The notes under the pieces: generated by a model
Told to the model about the DNA's origin: nothing
Database searches by the model: none
What the model saw: only the letters and a program-made list of their open reading frames with translations
Shown: positions 18,577 through 27,242 of the stretch, in pieces
Position numbering within the stretch: the first letter of the stretch is position 1
How the letters are laid out: each line of letters starts with the position of its first letter
Made by a program: the position numbers and the translations under genes
NCBI GenBank assembly: GCA_011525845.1
Contig: WYBP01000017.1
Span: forward strand, 186,001-250,000
DNA from: Gemmatimonadaceae bacterium
Lineage (GTDB): Bacteria; Gemmatimonadota; Gemmatimonadetes; Gemmatimonadales; Gemmatimonadaceae
DNA length: 64,000 bases
Direction of reading: 5' to 3'

Positions 18577-19595
18577 TTCAGCTTGGCGATCACCGCGTCG
18601 GTGTACTCGTCGGTCCCGGAGGTGCCGCCGACGTCGCGCGTGACGGTCTTGCGCTCGCGGAGCACGGTCTCGATCGCCTTCCGGATCCGGCCGGCGAGCG
18701 CCTCATGGCCGATGTGGTCGAGGAGCTGGCAGGCGGCGAGCATCACCGCGGTGGGGTTCGCGACCCCCTTCCCCGCGATGTCCGGCGCCGTGCCGTGCAC
18801 CGCCTCGAAGATCCCCGTCTCGTAGCCGATGTTCGCGCCCGGCGTGAGCCCGAGCCCGCCGACCAGGCCCGACGTCAGGTCGGAGAGGATGTCGCCGAAG
18901 AGGTTGGTCGTGACGATCACGTCGAAGCGCTCGGGACGCATCACGAGCTCCATCGCGCAGGCGTCCACAATCTTGTCGTCACCCACCACGCGCCCCTCGT
19001 ACTCGGCCGCGATCTTCCGGCCGGTCTCGAGGAAGAGCCCCTGCGAGTACTTGAGGATGTTCGCCTTGTGCACCACGGTCACGCGCTTGCGGCCATGCTT
19101 CACCGCGTGCTCGAAGGCGTAGCGGATCACGCGCTCCGCGGCGGTGCGGGAGACCACCGCCACCGACTGCGCCACCGCGTGCGGGTCGTCGCCGACCTTC
19201 ACGTAGTTCTCGATGCCGACGTAGAGCCCCTCGGTGTTCTCGCGGACGATCACGATGTCCACGTTGTCGAACCGGAGGCCCGGCATCATCGTCTTCGCGG
19301 GCCGCAGGTTCGCGTAGAGGTCGAACTCCTTCCGGAGCGCGACGTTGATCGACCGGAACCCCTTCCCCACCGGCGTCTCGAGCGGGCCCTTGAGGGCGAG
19401 CTTAGTGCGCTTGATGGAATCGAGCGTCGCCTCGGGCAGCGGGTCGCCGAGCGACTGCACCGCGGACATGCCGGCGACCTGGCGGTCCCAGGTGAGGGGA
19501 GCGCCCGCGGCCTCGAGCATGCGGACGGTCGCCTCGGTGATCGCGGGGCCGATCCCGTCTCCGGGGATCAGCGTGACTTCGTGCTTCTTGCTCAT
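18573..19595 (-). CDS. icd: NAD-dependent isocitrate dehydrogenase
   Basis: 340 residues, beta-decarboxylating dehydrogenase family. The substrate loop RSINVALRKEFDLYANLRP carries the Ser-x-Asn-x-x-x-Arg pattern of isocitrate binding rather than the isopropylmalate form. Other motifs: VRENTEGLYVG, VHKANILK and the Mg2+ site NLFGDILSDL. In the cofactor loop EAVHGTAPDIAGKGVANP the positions that are Lys-Tyr in NADP-specific enzymes are Asp-Ile, indicating NAD+. TCA-cycle enzyme in the cytoplasm. First gene of a three-gene operon. Confidence 0.9.
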   Translation of the reverse strand: MSKKHEVTLIPGDGIGPAITEATVRMLEAAGAPLTWDRQVAGMSAVQSLGDPLPEATLDSIKRTKLALKGPLETPVGKGFRSINVALRKEFDLYANLRPAKTMMPGLRFDNVDIVIVRENTEGLYVGIENYVKVGDDPHAVAQSVAVVSRTAAERVIRYAFEHAVKHGRKRVTVVHKANILKYSQGLFLETGRKIAAEYEGRVVGDDKIVDACAMELVMRPERFDVIVTTNLFGDILSDLTSGLVGGLGLTPGANIGYETGIFEAVHGTAPDIAGKGVANPTAVMLAACQLLDHIGHEALAGRIRKAIETVLRERKTVTRDVGGTSGTDEYTDAVIAKLK

Positions 19596-19650
19596 CGGTA
19601 TGGTGGCAGGGGGTTCGGTGTCGGTGATGCGTTCAGCGAGGCGCGGGACC

Positions 19651-20355
19651 TCAGGGCTCGATCACGAGGTCGGCGACGCGCGTGGCGAGTCCCGCGGCCA
19701 GGCCCGCGCCGCCCGGCGCGAGGAGGTCGCCGGCCCAGACCACGGACCTCCCCCGCGTGTCGGCCAGCACGAGCCGGAGCACCACCGCATCGCCCTCGGC
19801 CCGCAGCTCCACCGGGATCAGGGCGAAGCGCGTGTCGCCGAGCGCGGTGAGTGGACGGAGGTTGTCGGCGAGGACGGAGGAGAGCTCCTCGCCCGCCTTG
19901 GGCGGCGTGTTGCGCCAGCGCGCGACCCCCAGCGCGTACGGGTCGGTCGCGTAGGTCGGGTTCCGCTTGGCGCTCCGGACCACGTCCTCCGCGTAGGCCC
20001 AGCGGCGGCCCATGCCGCGGTCGCGCAGCTCGGTGGTGATCGCGGAATCGATCGCGAGCCGCAACTCCGCCCAGTTCACGCGCTGGCTCCACCCCGAGGT
20101 GTCGGCGCGCCAGAGCTGCACGGGCACGATCGCGACGCGCCCCGCGGCGAAGGGGGCGAGCAGCGGGCCAGAAGCGGCAGGCGGCGTGCCCGCCTGGGCC
20201 GCCAGCGAGCCGGGGATCAGCGCGATGGCCGCGGCCAGTGTGAGGAGCGCGCCGCGCGCACGCACGCGCGAACGCACGCGCGAACGCAAGCGCGAACGCA
20301 AGCGCGAACGCACGCGCGCGCGCAGCGGACTCCCGGCGGACGATGGGATTGGCAC
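19651..20355 (-). CDS. Secreted protein of unknown function with Arg-rich, repeat-coded N-terminus
   Basis: 234 residues. The first about 34 residues are a run of Arg-Ser-Arg-Leu/Val units coded by a 12-bp tandem repeat, then a hydrophobic signal segment (ALLTLAAAIALIPGSLAAQA). The mature part is about 180 residues with LRLAIDSAITTELRDRG and RFALIPVELR, and a DTRGRSVVWAGDLLAPG segment suggesting a scan for phenotype-type lipoprotein fold; no known domain recognised. The true start may be downstream of the repeat (a start nearer 20250), since such an Arg-rich leader is odd for a signal peptide. Confidence 0.6.
   Translation of the reverse strand: MPIPSSAGSPLRARVRSRLRSRLRSRVRSRVRARGALLTLAAAIALIPGSLAAQAGTPPAASGPLLAPFAAGRVAIVPVQLWRADTSGWSQRVNWAELRLAIDSAITTELRDRGMGRRWAYAEDVVRSAKRNPTYATDPYALGVARWRNTPPKAGEELSSVLADNLRPLTALGDTRFALIPVELRAEGDAVVLRLVLADTRGRSVVWAGDLLAPGGAGLAAGLATRVADLVIEP
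20264..20321. repeat. 12-bp tandem repeat inside a coding region
   Basis: Four units of ACGCGCGAACGC / AAGCGCGAACGC at 20264-20311 followed by a degenerate fifth to about 20321. On the minus strand it codes R-S-R-L/V units at the N-terminus of the secreted protein. Copy-number changes by 12 bp keep the frame. Confidence 0.85.
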
Positions 20356-20484
20356 GCCTGAAAGCTAAGTCATCCGCCAGAGCCAGGAGAACGGTGCCGC
20401 TCGCGGACCGGATCGCGAGGGTATGCCGCGCCCACACGACCTGCCCATATTCCGCCTTCTCATCCCCATCGCATCCGGCGGGCC

Positions 20485-21309
20485 GTGCTCCTTCGCGAAC
20501 TCACCATCGACGCTTCCGGGCGGACGGCGACCTACCCGTTCTCCGTCCCCGCCGTGCAGGCCATCGCCCGGCTCGAGTTCACGAGCCCGGTCACCTGCCT
20601 CGTCGGCGAGAACGGCTCGGGCAAGTCGACCCTGCTCGAGGGGCTCGCCGTCGCGGCACGACTCCCCACCGTCGGCAGCGTGCCGGTCGCGCGCGACCCC
20701 ACCCTGCGCGCCGCGCGCGAGCTCGGGAGCGCGATGCGGCTGGCCTGGTCGGGGGAGCGCCCGCGCACGCACCGGGGGTTCTTCCTCCGCGCGGAGGACT
20801 TCTTCGGCTTCACGAAGGCGCTCGCGAAGGAACGCGAGGAGCTGCTGCGCGAGATGGCGGAGGTCGACGGCGCCTACGCGGACCGCAGCGCGGAGGCGAG
20901 GACGCTCAAGCTCGGACCGCTGCGCTCCTCGCTCGCCGCGATGGAGCGGCGCTACGGCACCGACCTCGACGCGAGCTCGCACGGCGAGAGCTTCCTCGCG
21001 CTCTTCCGCTCGCGCTTCGTCCCCGGAGGGCTCTACCTGCTCGACGAACCGGAGGCGCCCCTCTCCCCCACCTCGCAGCTCGCGATGCTGGTGATGCTCC
21101 AGGAGATGGTGGCCCAGGACGCGCAGTTCATCATCGCGACGCACTCGCCGATCCTGCTCGCGTACCCGGACGCCGAGATCTGGTCGTTCGACGAGCGCCC
21201 GCCACGTACGGTTCCGTTCGATGAACTCGAGCACGTACGCGTGACGCGCGATTTCCTCGCCGCACCTGAACGCTATCTGCGGCACCTGCGTCACCAAGTA
21301 GATTCCTAG
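20485..21309 (+). CDS. AAA/ABC-type ATPase, RecF/SMC-like
   Basis: 274 residues from GTG. Walker A is VGENGSGKSTLLEG near residue 40; the ABC-like signature region is SHGESFLALF; Walker B is GLYLLDEPEAPLSP; the H-loop is IIATHSPILLAYPDAEIW. This is the chromosomal stand-alone ATPase family with a short middle domain. Role unknown. It is divergent from the preceding secreted protein, with 129 bp between, and followed 55 bp later by an S9 peptidase. Confidence 0.85.
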   Translation: MLLRELTIDASGRTATYPFSVPAVQAIARLEFTSPVTCLVGENGSGKSTLLEGLAVAARLPTVGSVPVARDPTLRAARELGSAMRLAWSGERPRTHRGFFLRAEDFFGFTKALAKEREELLREMAEVDGAYADRSAEARTLKLGPLRSSLAAMERRYGTDLDASSHGESFLALFRSRFVPGGLYLLDEPEAPLSPTSQLAMLVMLQEMVAQDAQFIIATHSPILLAYPDAEIWSFDERPPRTVPFDELEHVRVTRDFLAAPERYLRHLRHQVDS

Positions 21310-21364
21310 CGCCCCACTGCGCCCGGCACATCGCCCGCGCCCGTCCCTCGAGCCCGATCCGACG

Positions 21365-23716
21365 ATGCGACGTCCCACACTCCTCCGCCTCGCCCTCTTC
21401 GTCCTCCTGTCCGCCGCGTCCGTTCCCGGCGTGGGCGCGCAACAGGCCGCGTTCGACCTCTCGGTCAAGAACATCATGCGTGGCCCCGAGCTCACCGGCC
21501 GCGAGCCCTCCCAGGTCCGCTTCACGGCGGACGGGCAGTGGATCTACTTCCGGTGGCTGCAGCCCGGCGCGACGTGGAACGAGTCGCTGAAGCCCTTCCG
21601 CGTCGCCGCCCGCGCGGGCGCCGCACCGGAGCTGGTGACCGACGCGCACATGGACTCCGTCGCGCCGATGCTCGCGAACGGCCGGCGCTCGCGCGACGGC
21701 ACGCGGACCATCGTCGCGGCCAACGGGGACCTCTGGCTGCGCACGCAGGCGCGCGGTGGGATCACGGTCCGCCGCATCACGCAGACGAACGCCAGCGAGT
21801 CCGATCCGCGCTTCTCGCTCGACGAGCGCGAGATCCTCTTCGTGCGCGAGAACAACGCCTACGCCTTCGACCTCGCGAGCGGCCTCACGCGCCAGCTCAC
21901 CGACATCCGGAGCGGCGCGGCGCCGAAGGACCCCGAGCCGCCGAAGGGCCAGCGCGCCGCCCTCGCCGAGCAGCAGAAGGACCTCCTCCAGTACATCCGC
22001 GACCAGCTTGCCGCCGACTCCGCGCAGAAGGCCGAGCGCGAGGCCGCCGAGGGCCGGCGCCTCCCCGTGGTCTGGGTGCCGCAGGCCGAGCGGATCGGCG
22101 GACTGTCGCTCTCTCCCGACGGGAAGAGCGCGCTCCTCTCGACGTTCACGCCGGCCACGGGCACCAAGGGCTCGGACGTCCCTGACTACGTGAACGCGGA
22201 CGGCTACACCCGCATGATCCCCGGCCGGACGAAGGTCGGGGACGCGCAGGGGACGCAGAAGGTCGGCCACCTCGACATCGCCACCGGGAAGGTGACCTGG
22301 CTCGAGCTGACGCCCGACAAGAAGCCCACGGGGGGCGCGAACGTGGGCGACTGGAGCGACGACGGTCGCTTCGCGCTCCTCTTCGTCACCTCGGCCGACT
22401 TCAAGAACCGCTACCTCTGGTCCGTCGCCTCCTCGGGGGGCACGATGGCGATGGTGGACGCCCTGCGCGACGAGGCGTGGGTGAACGGCCCCTGCTTCGG
22501 CTGCACCGGATGGACGCCCGACGGCCGCGCCTGGTTCGTCTCCGAGGCCACCGGGTACTCGCACCTCTACTCCGCGCTCCCCGACGGCTCCGGCCGCGCG
22601 GCGCTCACGAGCGGATCGTGGGAGGTGCTCTCGGTGGACCGCGCCGATGACGGCCGCTCGTTCAACCTGGTGACCAGCGAACCCTCGCCCTTCACGCGGC
22701 AGGGGTACCGGATGGCGATGACGGGCGGCCCGCGCACGCGCATCACCACGGGCGACGGCGGGCACTCCCCGACCATCGCGCCGGATGGAGCCACGATCGC
22801 GACGGTCTATTCCACCGCGAACACGCCGCCGGAGCTCTTCCTCACGCGCGCCGGCTCGGGCACGATGAGCCAGCTGACCACCTCCACCACGGCGGAGTTC
22901 CGCTCGTACGCCTGGAAGGTGCCGCCGATCGTGATGGTCCCCGGCGAGGACGGCACGCCGGTCCCGGCGCGCATCTACCGGCCCGAGGCGCATGGCGCGC
23001 AGCCCAACGGCGCCGGCGTGATCTTCGTGCATGGCGCGGGCTACCTGCACAACGTGCACAACTGGTGGTCGTCGTACTCGCGCGAGTACATGTTCCACCA
23101 CCTGCTCGCCGCGCGCGGCTACACGGTGCTCGACATCGACTATCGCGGCTCGGCCGGCTACGGCCGCGACTGGCGCACCGCGATCTACCGGTGGATGGGC
23201 GGGAAGGACCTCGACGACCACGTGAGCGGGTCGAAGTACCTCACCGCGCAGCACGGGATCGCCCCCGAGCGGATCGGCATCTACGGCGGGAGCTACGGCG
23301 GCTTCATCACGCTCATGGCGCTCTTCAACAAGGCCGAGTACTTCGGCGCCGGCGCCGCGCTCCGTTCGGTGACCGACTGGGCGAGCTACAACCACGGCTA
23401 CACGGGGCGCATCCTCAACCTCCCGCAGGACGACAGGGAGTCGTTCCGGAAGTCGTCGCCGATCTTCTTCGCCGAGGGGTTGAAGGACCCGCTCCTGATC
23501 GCGCACGGGATGGTGGACACCAACGTGCAGTTCCAGGACGTGGTGCAGCTCGCGCAGCGGTTGATCGAGCTGGAGAAGGTGGACTGGGAGATGGCCGTCT
23601 ATCCGGTGGAGAACCACGGCTTCGAACGGCCGAGCTCGTGGCACGACGAGTATCGTCGTATCCTCGAGCTGTTCGACCGGACGATCGGGCCGAACGGGAG
23701 CAAGGTGCGGCGCTGA
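21365..23716 (+). CDS. Secreted S9 (prolyl oligopeptidase) family peptidase
   Basis: 783 residues. Signal peptide MRRPTLLRLALFVLLSAASVPGVGAQ, then a TolB/DPP4-like beta-propeller (repeated W-x-x-D-G and S-P-D-G blades), then an alpha/beta-hydrolase domain. Catalytic Ser is in GIYGGSYGGFITLMAL, Asp in HGMVDTNVQF and His in VENHGFERP. Likely a periplasmic or secreted dipeptidyl/oligopeptidase acting on peptides. Ends before a strong perfect hairpin terminator. Confidence 0.92.
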   Translation: MRRPTLLRLALFVLLSAASVPGVGAQQAAFDLSVKNIMRGPELTGREPSQVRFTADGQWIYFRWLQPGATWNESLKPFRVAARAGAAPELVTDAHMDSVAPMLANGRRSRDGTRTIVAANGDLWLRTQARGGITVRRITQTNASESDPRFSLDEREILFVRENNAYAFDLASGLTRQLTDIRSGAAPKDPEPPKGQRAALAEQQKDLLQYIRDQLAADSAQKAEREAAEGRRLPVVWVPQAERIGGLSLSPDGKSALLSTFTPATGTKGSDVPDYVNADGYTRMIPGRTKVGDAQGTQKVGHLDIATGKVTWLELTPDKKPTGGANVGDWSDDGRFALLFVTSADFKNRYLWSVASSGGTMAMVDALRDEAWVNGPCFGCTGWTPDGRAWFVSEATGYSHLYSALPDGSGRAALTSGSWEVLSVDRADDGRSFNLVTSEPSPFTRQGYRMAMTGGPRTRITTGDGGHSPTIAPDGATIATVYSTANTPPELFLTRAGSGTMSQLTTSTTAEFRSYAWKVPPIVMVPGEDGTPVPARIYRPEAHGAQPNGAGVIFVHGAGYLHNVHNWWSSYSREYMFHHLLAARGYTVLDIDYRGSAGYGRDWRTAIYRWMGGKDLDDHVSGSKYLTAQHGIAPERIGIYGGSYGGFITLMALFNKAEYFGAGAALRSVTDWASYNHGYTGRILNLPQDDRESFRKSSPIFFAEGLKDPLLIAHGMVDTNVQFQDVVQLAQRLIELEKVDWEMAVYPVENHGFERPSSWHDEYRRILELFDRTIGPNGSKVRR

Positions 23717-23775
23717 ATCGCGCCGGTCCCGGAGATTCCGGCACCGCCCATCATCACGTGCTCCACTCAGTGGAG

Positions 23776-23816
23776 GACTGAACCTCCGTGGGGGAATCCC
23801 CCACGGAGGTTCAGTC
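23776..23816 (+). terminator. Rho-independent terminator of the S9 peptidase gene
   Basis: Perfect 19-bp stem (23776-23794 with 23798-23816), 3-nt loop AAT, followed by TTTC. It begins about 60 nt after the stop at 23716. A small extra palindrome CTCCACT-C-AGTGGAG (23761-23775) directly precedes it. Confidence 0.85.
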
Positions 23817-23887
23817 TTTCTCCGCCTCCCCGGGGGACGTCGGGTGGCGAACTTGCAGGTGCACCTGCGACCGCGCGGTGCGGATGT

Positions 23888-23901
23888 TATATTCCTATAT
23901 C
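23888..23901 (+). promoter_or_regulatory. AT-rich palindrome/promoter of the sqr operon
   Basis: ATAT-TCCT-ATAT (23889-23900) is a short inverted repeat in a 70% GC genome, 12 nt before the sqr ATG at 23913. TATATT (23888-23893) or TATATC (23896-23901) could be a -10 box; no good -35 is seen. Sulfide-responsive ArsR-type repressors of sqr genes bind AT-rich dyads over promoters, so this may be an operator. No regulator gene is adjacent. Confidence 0.45.
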
Positions 23902-23912
23902 GGTACATACTT

Positions 23913-25184
23913 ATGAAACGGATCGTCATCCTGGGGGCAGGCACCGCCGGCACCATCATGGCCAACCGGCTTCAGCGCCTCTACAAGCGGCAGGTCGCCA
24001 CGGGCGACGTCGCGATCACCGTCGTCGACCAGGACGACCGGCACATCTACCAGCCGGGCCTCCTCATGCTCCCCTTCGGGATGTATGAGCCCGAGGACCT
24101 CGTGCGCCCGCGACAGCGCCAGGTCTCGGACGCGGTCGAGTACATCCAGGCGGGGATCGACCGCGTGGACGCCGCGACCGACACGGTGCGTCTCGACGAT
24201 GGCCGCACGCTCTCCTACGACGTCTGCATCGTCGCCACCGGGACGCAGGTCGCTCCCGAGGAGACGGAGGGACTGCTCGGCCCCGGGTGGCGCAAGAACG
24301 CCTTCGACTTCTACACGCTCGAGGGCGCGACCGCGCTGCGCGACGCGCTGCGGGACTTCGAGGGCGGCCGGCTGGTGATCAACATCGTCGAGATGCCGAT
24401 CAAGTGCCCCGTCGCGCCCCTCGAGTTCGCCTTCCTCGCCGACTGGTACTTCACGCAGCGCGGGATCCGCGACAAGGTCGAGATCGCGTATGCGACGCCG
24501 CTCGACGGCGCCTTCACCAAGCCGATGGCGTCGCGCGAACTCGGCCACCTGCTCGAGGAGAAGGGTGTGCAGATGGTCACCGAGTTCAACGCCGGCAGCG
24601 TGGACACGGAGGCGGGCATCCTGCGCTCGTGGGACGAGCGCGAGGAGCGGTTCGACCTGCTGGTGACCATCCCGCTCCACAAGGGCGCGGACTTCGTGGG
24701 CCGCTCCCCCGGCCTCGGCGACGGCATGGGCTTCGTGCTCACCGACCCGCACACGCTCCAGGCGAAGGTCAAGGCGAACGTCTTCGCCATCGGCGACGCG
24801 ACGAACGTGCCGGCGTCGAAGGCGGGCTCGGTCGCGCACTTCCAGGCGGAGGTGCTCACCGGGAACGTGCAGCGCCTGCTGCGGGGCGAGGCCCTCGACC
24901 CGGGCTTCGACGGCCACGCGAACTGCTTCATCGAGACGGGCTTCGGCAAGGCCCTCCTCATCGACTTCAACTACGAGACCGAGCCGCTGCCCGGACGGTT
25001 CCCCCTCCCCGGCGTGGGCCCGATGCCCCTGCTCAAGGAGAGCCGGCTGAACCACCTCGGCAAGCTCGCCTTCCGCTGGGCGTACTGGAACGTGCTCCTC
25101 CCCGGACACGACATCCCCGGGATCTCGGCGCAGCTCTCGCTCAAGGGGAAGGTACTCCCCGCCACCCTCACCGCGGCCCACTGA
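23913..25184 (+). CDS. sqr: Sulfide:quinone oxidoreductase-like FAD protein
   Basis: 423 residues from ATG 23913 (MKRIVILGAGTAGTIMANRL); an in-frame ATG 69 nt upstream would include the AT-rich promoter and is rejected. FAD site at the N-terminus, CIVATGTQV, KCPVAPLEFAFL with a conserved Cys, AIGDATNVPASKAGSVAHFQ, and C-terminal amphipathic region with CFIETGFG. It oxidises sulfide (or persulfide) at the membrane and reduces quinone. Followed by TusE/DsrC-like and DsrE-like genes, which would accept the sulfane sulfur. Related NADH dehydrogenase II is less likely given the CP motif and neighbours. Confidence 0.88.
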   Translation: MKRIVILGAGTAGTIMANRLQRLYKRQVATGDVAITVVDQDDRHIYQPGLLMLPFGMYEPEDLVRPRQRQVSDAVEYIQAGIDRVDAATDTVRLDDGRTLSYDVCIVATGTQVAPEETEGLLGPGWRKNAFDFYTLEGATALRDALRDFEGGRLVINIVEMPIKCPVAPLEFAFLADWYFTQRGIRDKVEIAYATPLDGAFTKPMASRELGHLLEEKGVQMVTEFNAGSVDTEAGILRSWDEREERFDLLVTIPLHKGADFVGRSPGLGDGMGFVLTDPHTLQAKVKANVFAIGDATNVPASKAGSVAHFQAEVLTGNVQRLLRGEALDPGFDGHANCFIETGFGKALLIDFNYETEPLPGRFPLPGVGPMPLLKESRLNHLGKLAFRWAYWNVLLPGHDIPGISAQLSLKGKVLPATLTAAH

Positions 25185-25202
25185 CCCGAACCGGAGCTCC
25201 CC

Positions 25203-25514
25203 ATGACCGACCTACTCACGCTCGACCTCGACCGCGACGCCGAAGGCTTCCTGCAGCAGCCGGAGCAGTGGAACCGGGAGATCGGCATCGCCATCGCCCG
25301 CGAGTGCGGCATCGCCGAGATGACCGCCCGCCACTGGCAGGTCTGCGAGTTCATGCGCAACACCTACCTCGCGAACGGCGCCGCCCCCTCCATCCGCACG
25401 CTCGGGAAGGAGTCCGGCGTGACCGTGAAGGAGCTCTACCAGCTCTTCCCGAAGGGCCCGGCGAAGCTCGCCGCCAAGATCGGCGGGATCCCCAAGCCGC
25501 ACGGCTGCATCTGA
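25203..25514 (+). CDS. tusE: TusE/DsrC-family sulfur carrier protein
   Basis: 103 residues, normal size. DsrC/TusE fold indicated by EGFLQQPEQWNREIG, HWQVCEFMRNTYLANG, and the C-terminal tail IGGIPKPHGCI with the penultimate Cys that carries persulfide. The second Cys found about ten residues earlier in dissimilatory DsrC is absent (Ala/Lys there), so this resembles TusE or single-Cys DsrC-like carriers and cannot form the DsrC trisulfide. ATG has a GGAG site; 18 nt after sqr. Confidence 0.9.
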   Translation: MTDLLTLDLDRDAEGFLQQPEQWNREIGIAIARECGIAEMTARHWQVCEFMRNTYLANGAAPSIRTLGKESGVTVKELYQLFPKGPAKLAAKIGGIPKPHGCI

Positions 25515-25539
25515 CCCTCAACCGCAAAGGAGCCGAGCC

Positions 25540-26049
25540 ATGGCCACCCTGACCGCCCCCCAGCTCGAGACCGATCGTCCGACCCCGACCCCGATCGAGA
25601 AGGTCTCCATCATCATCTCCAAGGGCTCCTTCGAGAGCGTCTACCCCGGCCTCATCATGGCCAACGGCGCCCGCATGGAGGGGATCGAGGCGAACGTCTT
25701 CTTCACCTTCTTCGGCATGGACGCCATCAACACCAAGCGGAACGCCTCGATGAAGGTGGCGACCGTCGGCAACCCGGGCCTCCACCTCCCCACCTGGCTC
25801 GGCGCGCTGCCCGGCGTCTCGGCTTTGGTGACCCGGATGTTCAATCGGGAGATGGAGAAGCTCGACATCCCGCCCATCCCGGAGTTCCTCGAACTGCTCT
25901 CCGACTCCGGTGCACGGCTCTTCGCGTGCAAGGCGACGGTGGACATGTTCCACCTCACCAAGAAGGACTTCATCCCGCAGCTCGAGGACATCATCACCGT
26001 GGGCCAGTTCTACGAGATGGCCGCCGGTGGCGAGATCATCTTCACGTGA
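25540..26049 (+). CDS. DsrE2/DsrE-like sulfur-transfer protein
   Basis: 169 residues. DsrE/F-like fold (PF13686 type): VSIIISKGSFESVYPGLIMANGA near residue 21, NVFFTFFGMDAI, and the sulfur-binding Cys in LFACKATVDMFHL. Family members carry persulfide sulfur between sulfide oxidation and TusA/TusE partners. It has a good AAAGGAG ribosome-binding site at 25525-25533 and follows tusE by 25 nt. Ends facing the MFS gene with 17 bp between stops. Confidence 0.85.
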   Translation: MATLTAPQLETDRPTPTPIEKVSIIISKGSFESVYPGLIMANGARMEGIEANVFFTFFGMDAINTKRNASMKVATVGNPGLHLPTWLGALPGVSALVTRMFNREMEKLDIPPIPEFLELLSDSGARLFACKATVDMFHLTKKDFIPQLEDIITVGQFYEMAAGGEIIFT

Positions 26050-26066
26050 GCGTCGGCAGCTGAGCC

Positions 26067-27242
26067 TCAGCGGGTGGCCGCGCGGGCGGGGACGGCGAGC
26101 GTGAAGAGGAACGCCGCGAGGGCCGCCAGCGCGGCCCCCATCGTGAACGCCGTCCCCGGGCCGTGGCGCTCCCAGACGAGGCCGAAGATCACCGACGCCG
26201 GGAGCGCCCCGAGCCCGAGCGCCGCGTTGTACCAGCCGAACGCCGTGCCGCGCCGCGCCGCGGGGACGAGGTCGGCCACGAGCGCCTTCTGCGTCCCCTC
26301 GGTCATCCCGAAGTAGAGGCCGTAGACGAGGAAGAACGCCCACGCCTGCCACTGCTCGATGGCGAACGCGAAGCCGAGGTAGACGGCGGCGTAGATCGTC
26401 CATCCGCCCAGGATCAGCGGGCGGCGGCCGAGCCGGTCGGAGAGCGCGCCCCCGAGCGTGGTGGTCGACGACTTCACCACGTGCAGCAGCGCCCAGAGGA
26501 TCGGGACGAGCGCGGTGGGCACGCCGAGCTGCGAGGCGCGGAGGAGCAGGAACGCATCCGTGGACGTGCTGAGGGTGAACACGAACAGCACCACGAGGTA
26601 GCGCCAGAAGGGGGTGCCGAGCGGTCCGGGCTCGACCGGCGCCGCAGTGACCTCGGGCGGCTCGACCGTGCGCCCCCCCTCCCGCACGACGAAGACCACC
26701 AGGGCGACCGAGATCGCCCCCGGCACCGCCGCCCAGAGGAAGAGCTCGCGCAGGTCCACCCAGCCCAGCCCGAGCACCGCCCAGGCGATCAGCGGACCGA
26801 GCACGGCGCCGAAGCTGTCCGCCGCGCGATGCAGGCCGAACGCGTATCCCCGTTGCCCCTCCTCCACCGAGTCGGCGATCAGCGCGTCCCGCGGCGCCGT
26901 CCGCACGCCCTTCCCGAAGCGGTCCGAGACGCGGATCGCGAGGACCTGCACCGTGCTCTGGCTGAGCCCGACCAGCGGGCGCGCCAGCGCCGCGATGCCG
27001 TACCCGAGGACGATCAGCGGTTTCCGGCGACCCAGCCGGTCGGAGAGCCACCCGGCCGGGAGCCGCAGCAACGACGAGACGCTCTCGGCGAGACCCTCGA
27101 TCACCCCCAGTGCGGCCACCGAGGTGCCGAGCACGGTCGTGAGGAAGAGGGGAAGCAGCGGGTAGATCATCTCGCTCGCCACGTCCGTGAAGAAGCTGAC
27201 GCCGGCGAGCGCCTTCACGTTGCGCGCGAGCGGCTTCCTCAC
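26067..27242 (-). CDS. MFS transporter
   Basis: 391 residues, about 12 membrane helices in two halves; the cytoplasmic loop motif GWLSDRLGRRKPLIVLG and its repeat GALSDRLGRRPLILGG identify the major facilitator superfamily. GTG start at 27242 overlaps the galactokinase stop by 4 nt. Substrate not readable; co-transcription with galK suggests a sugar or sugar-derived metabolite, but the Gly-Lys-Gly-x-Arg-Thr-Ala-Pro motif is also common in drug-efflux MFS. Confidence 0.88.
   Translation of the reverse strand: MRKPLARNVKALAGVSFFTDVASEMIYPLLPLFLTTVLGTSVAALGVIEGLAESVSSLLRLPAGWLSDRLGRRKPLIVLGYGIAALARPLVGLSQSTVQVLAIRVSDRFGKGVRTAPRDALIADSVEEGQRGYAFGLHRAADSFGAVLGPLIAWAVLGLGWVDLRELFLWAAVPGAISVALVVFVVREGGRTVEPPEVTAAPVEPGPLGTPFWRYLVVLFVFTLSTSTDAFLLLRASQLGVPTALVPILWALLHVVKSSTTTLGGALSDRLGRRPLILGGWTIYAAVYLGFAFAIEQWQAWAFFLVYGLYFGMTEGTQKALVADLVPAARRGTAFGWYNAALGLGALPASVIFGLVWERHGPGTAFTMGAALAALAAFLFTLAVPARAATR

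Noticed and set aside
20264-20321. CRISPR-like repeats
   Set aside because: Units are 12 bp, directly adjacent without spacers, and code for protein on the minus strand.
23761-23775. CTCCACT-C-AGTGGAG palindrome as a separate regulatory site
   Set aside because: It is directly attached to the base of the 19-bp terminator and is more simply part of that structure.
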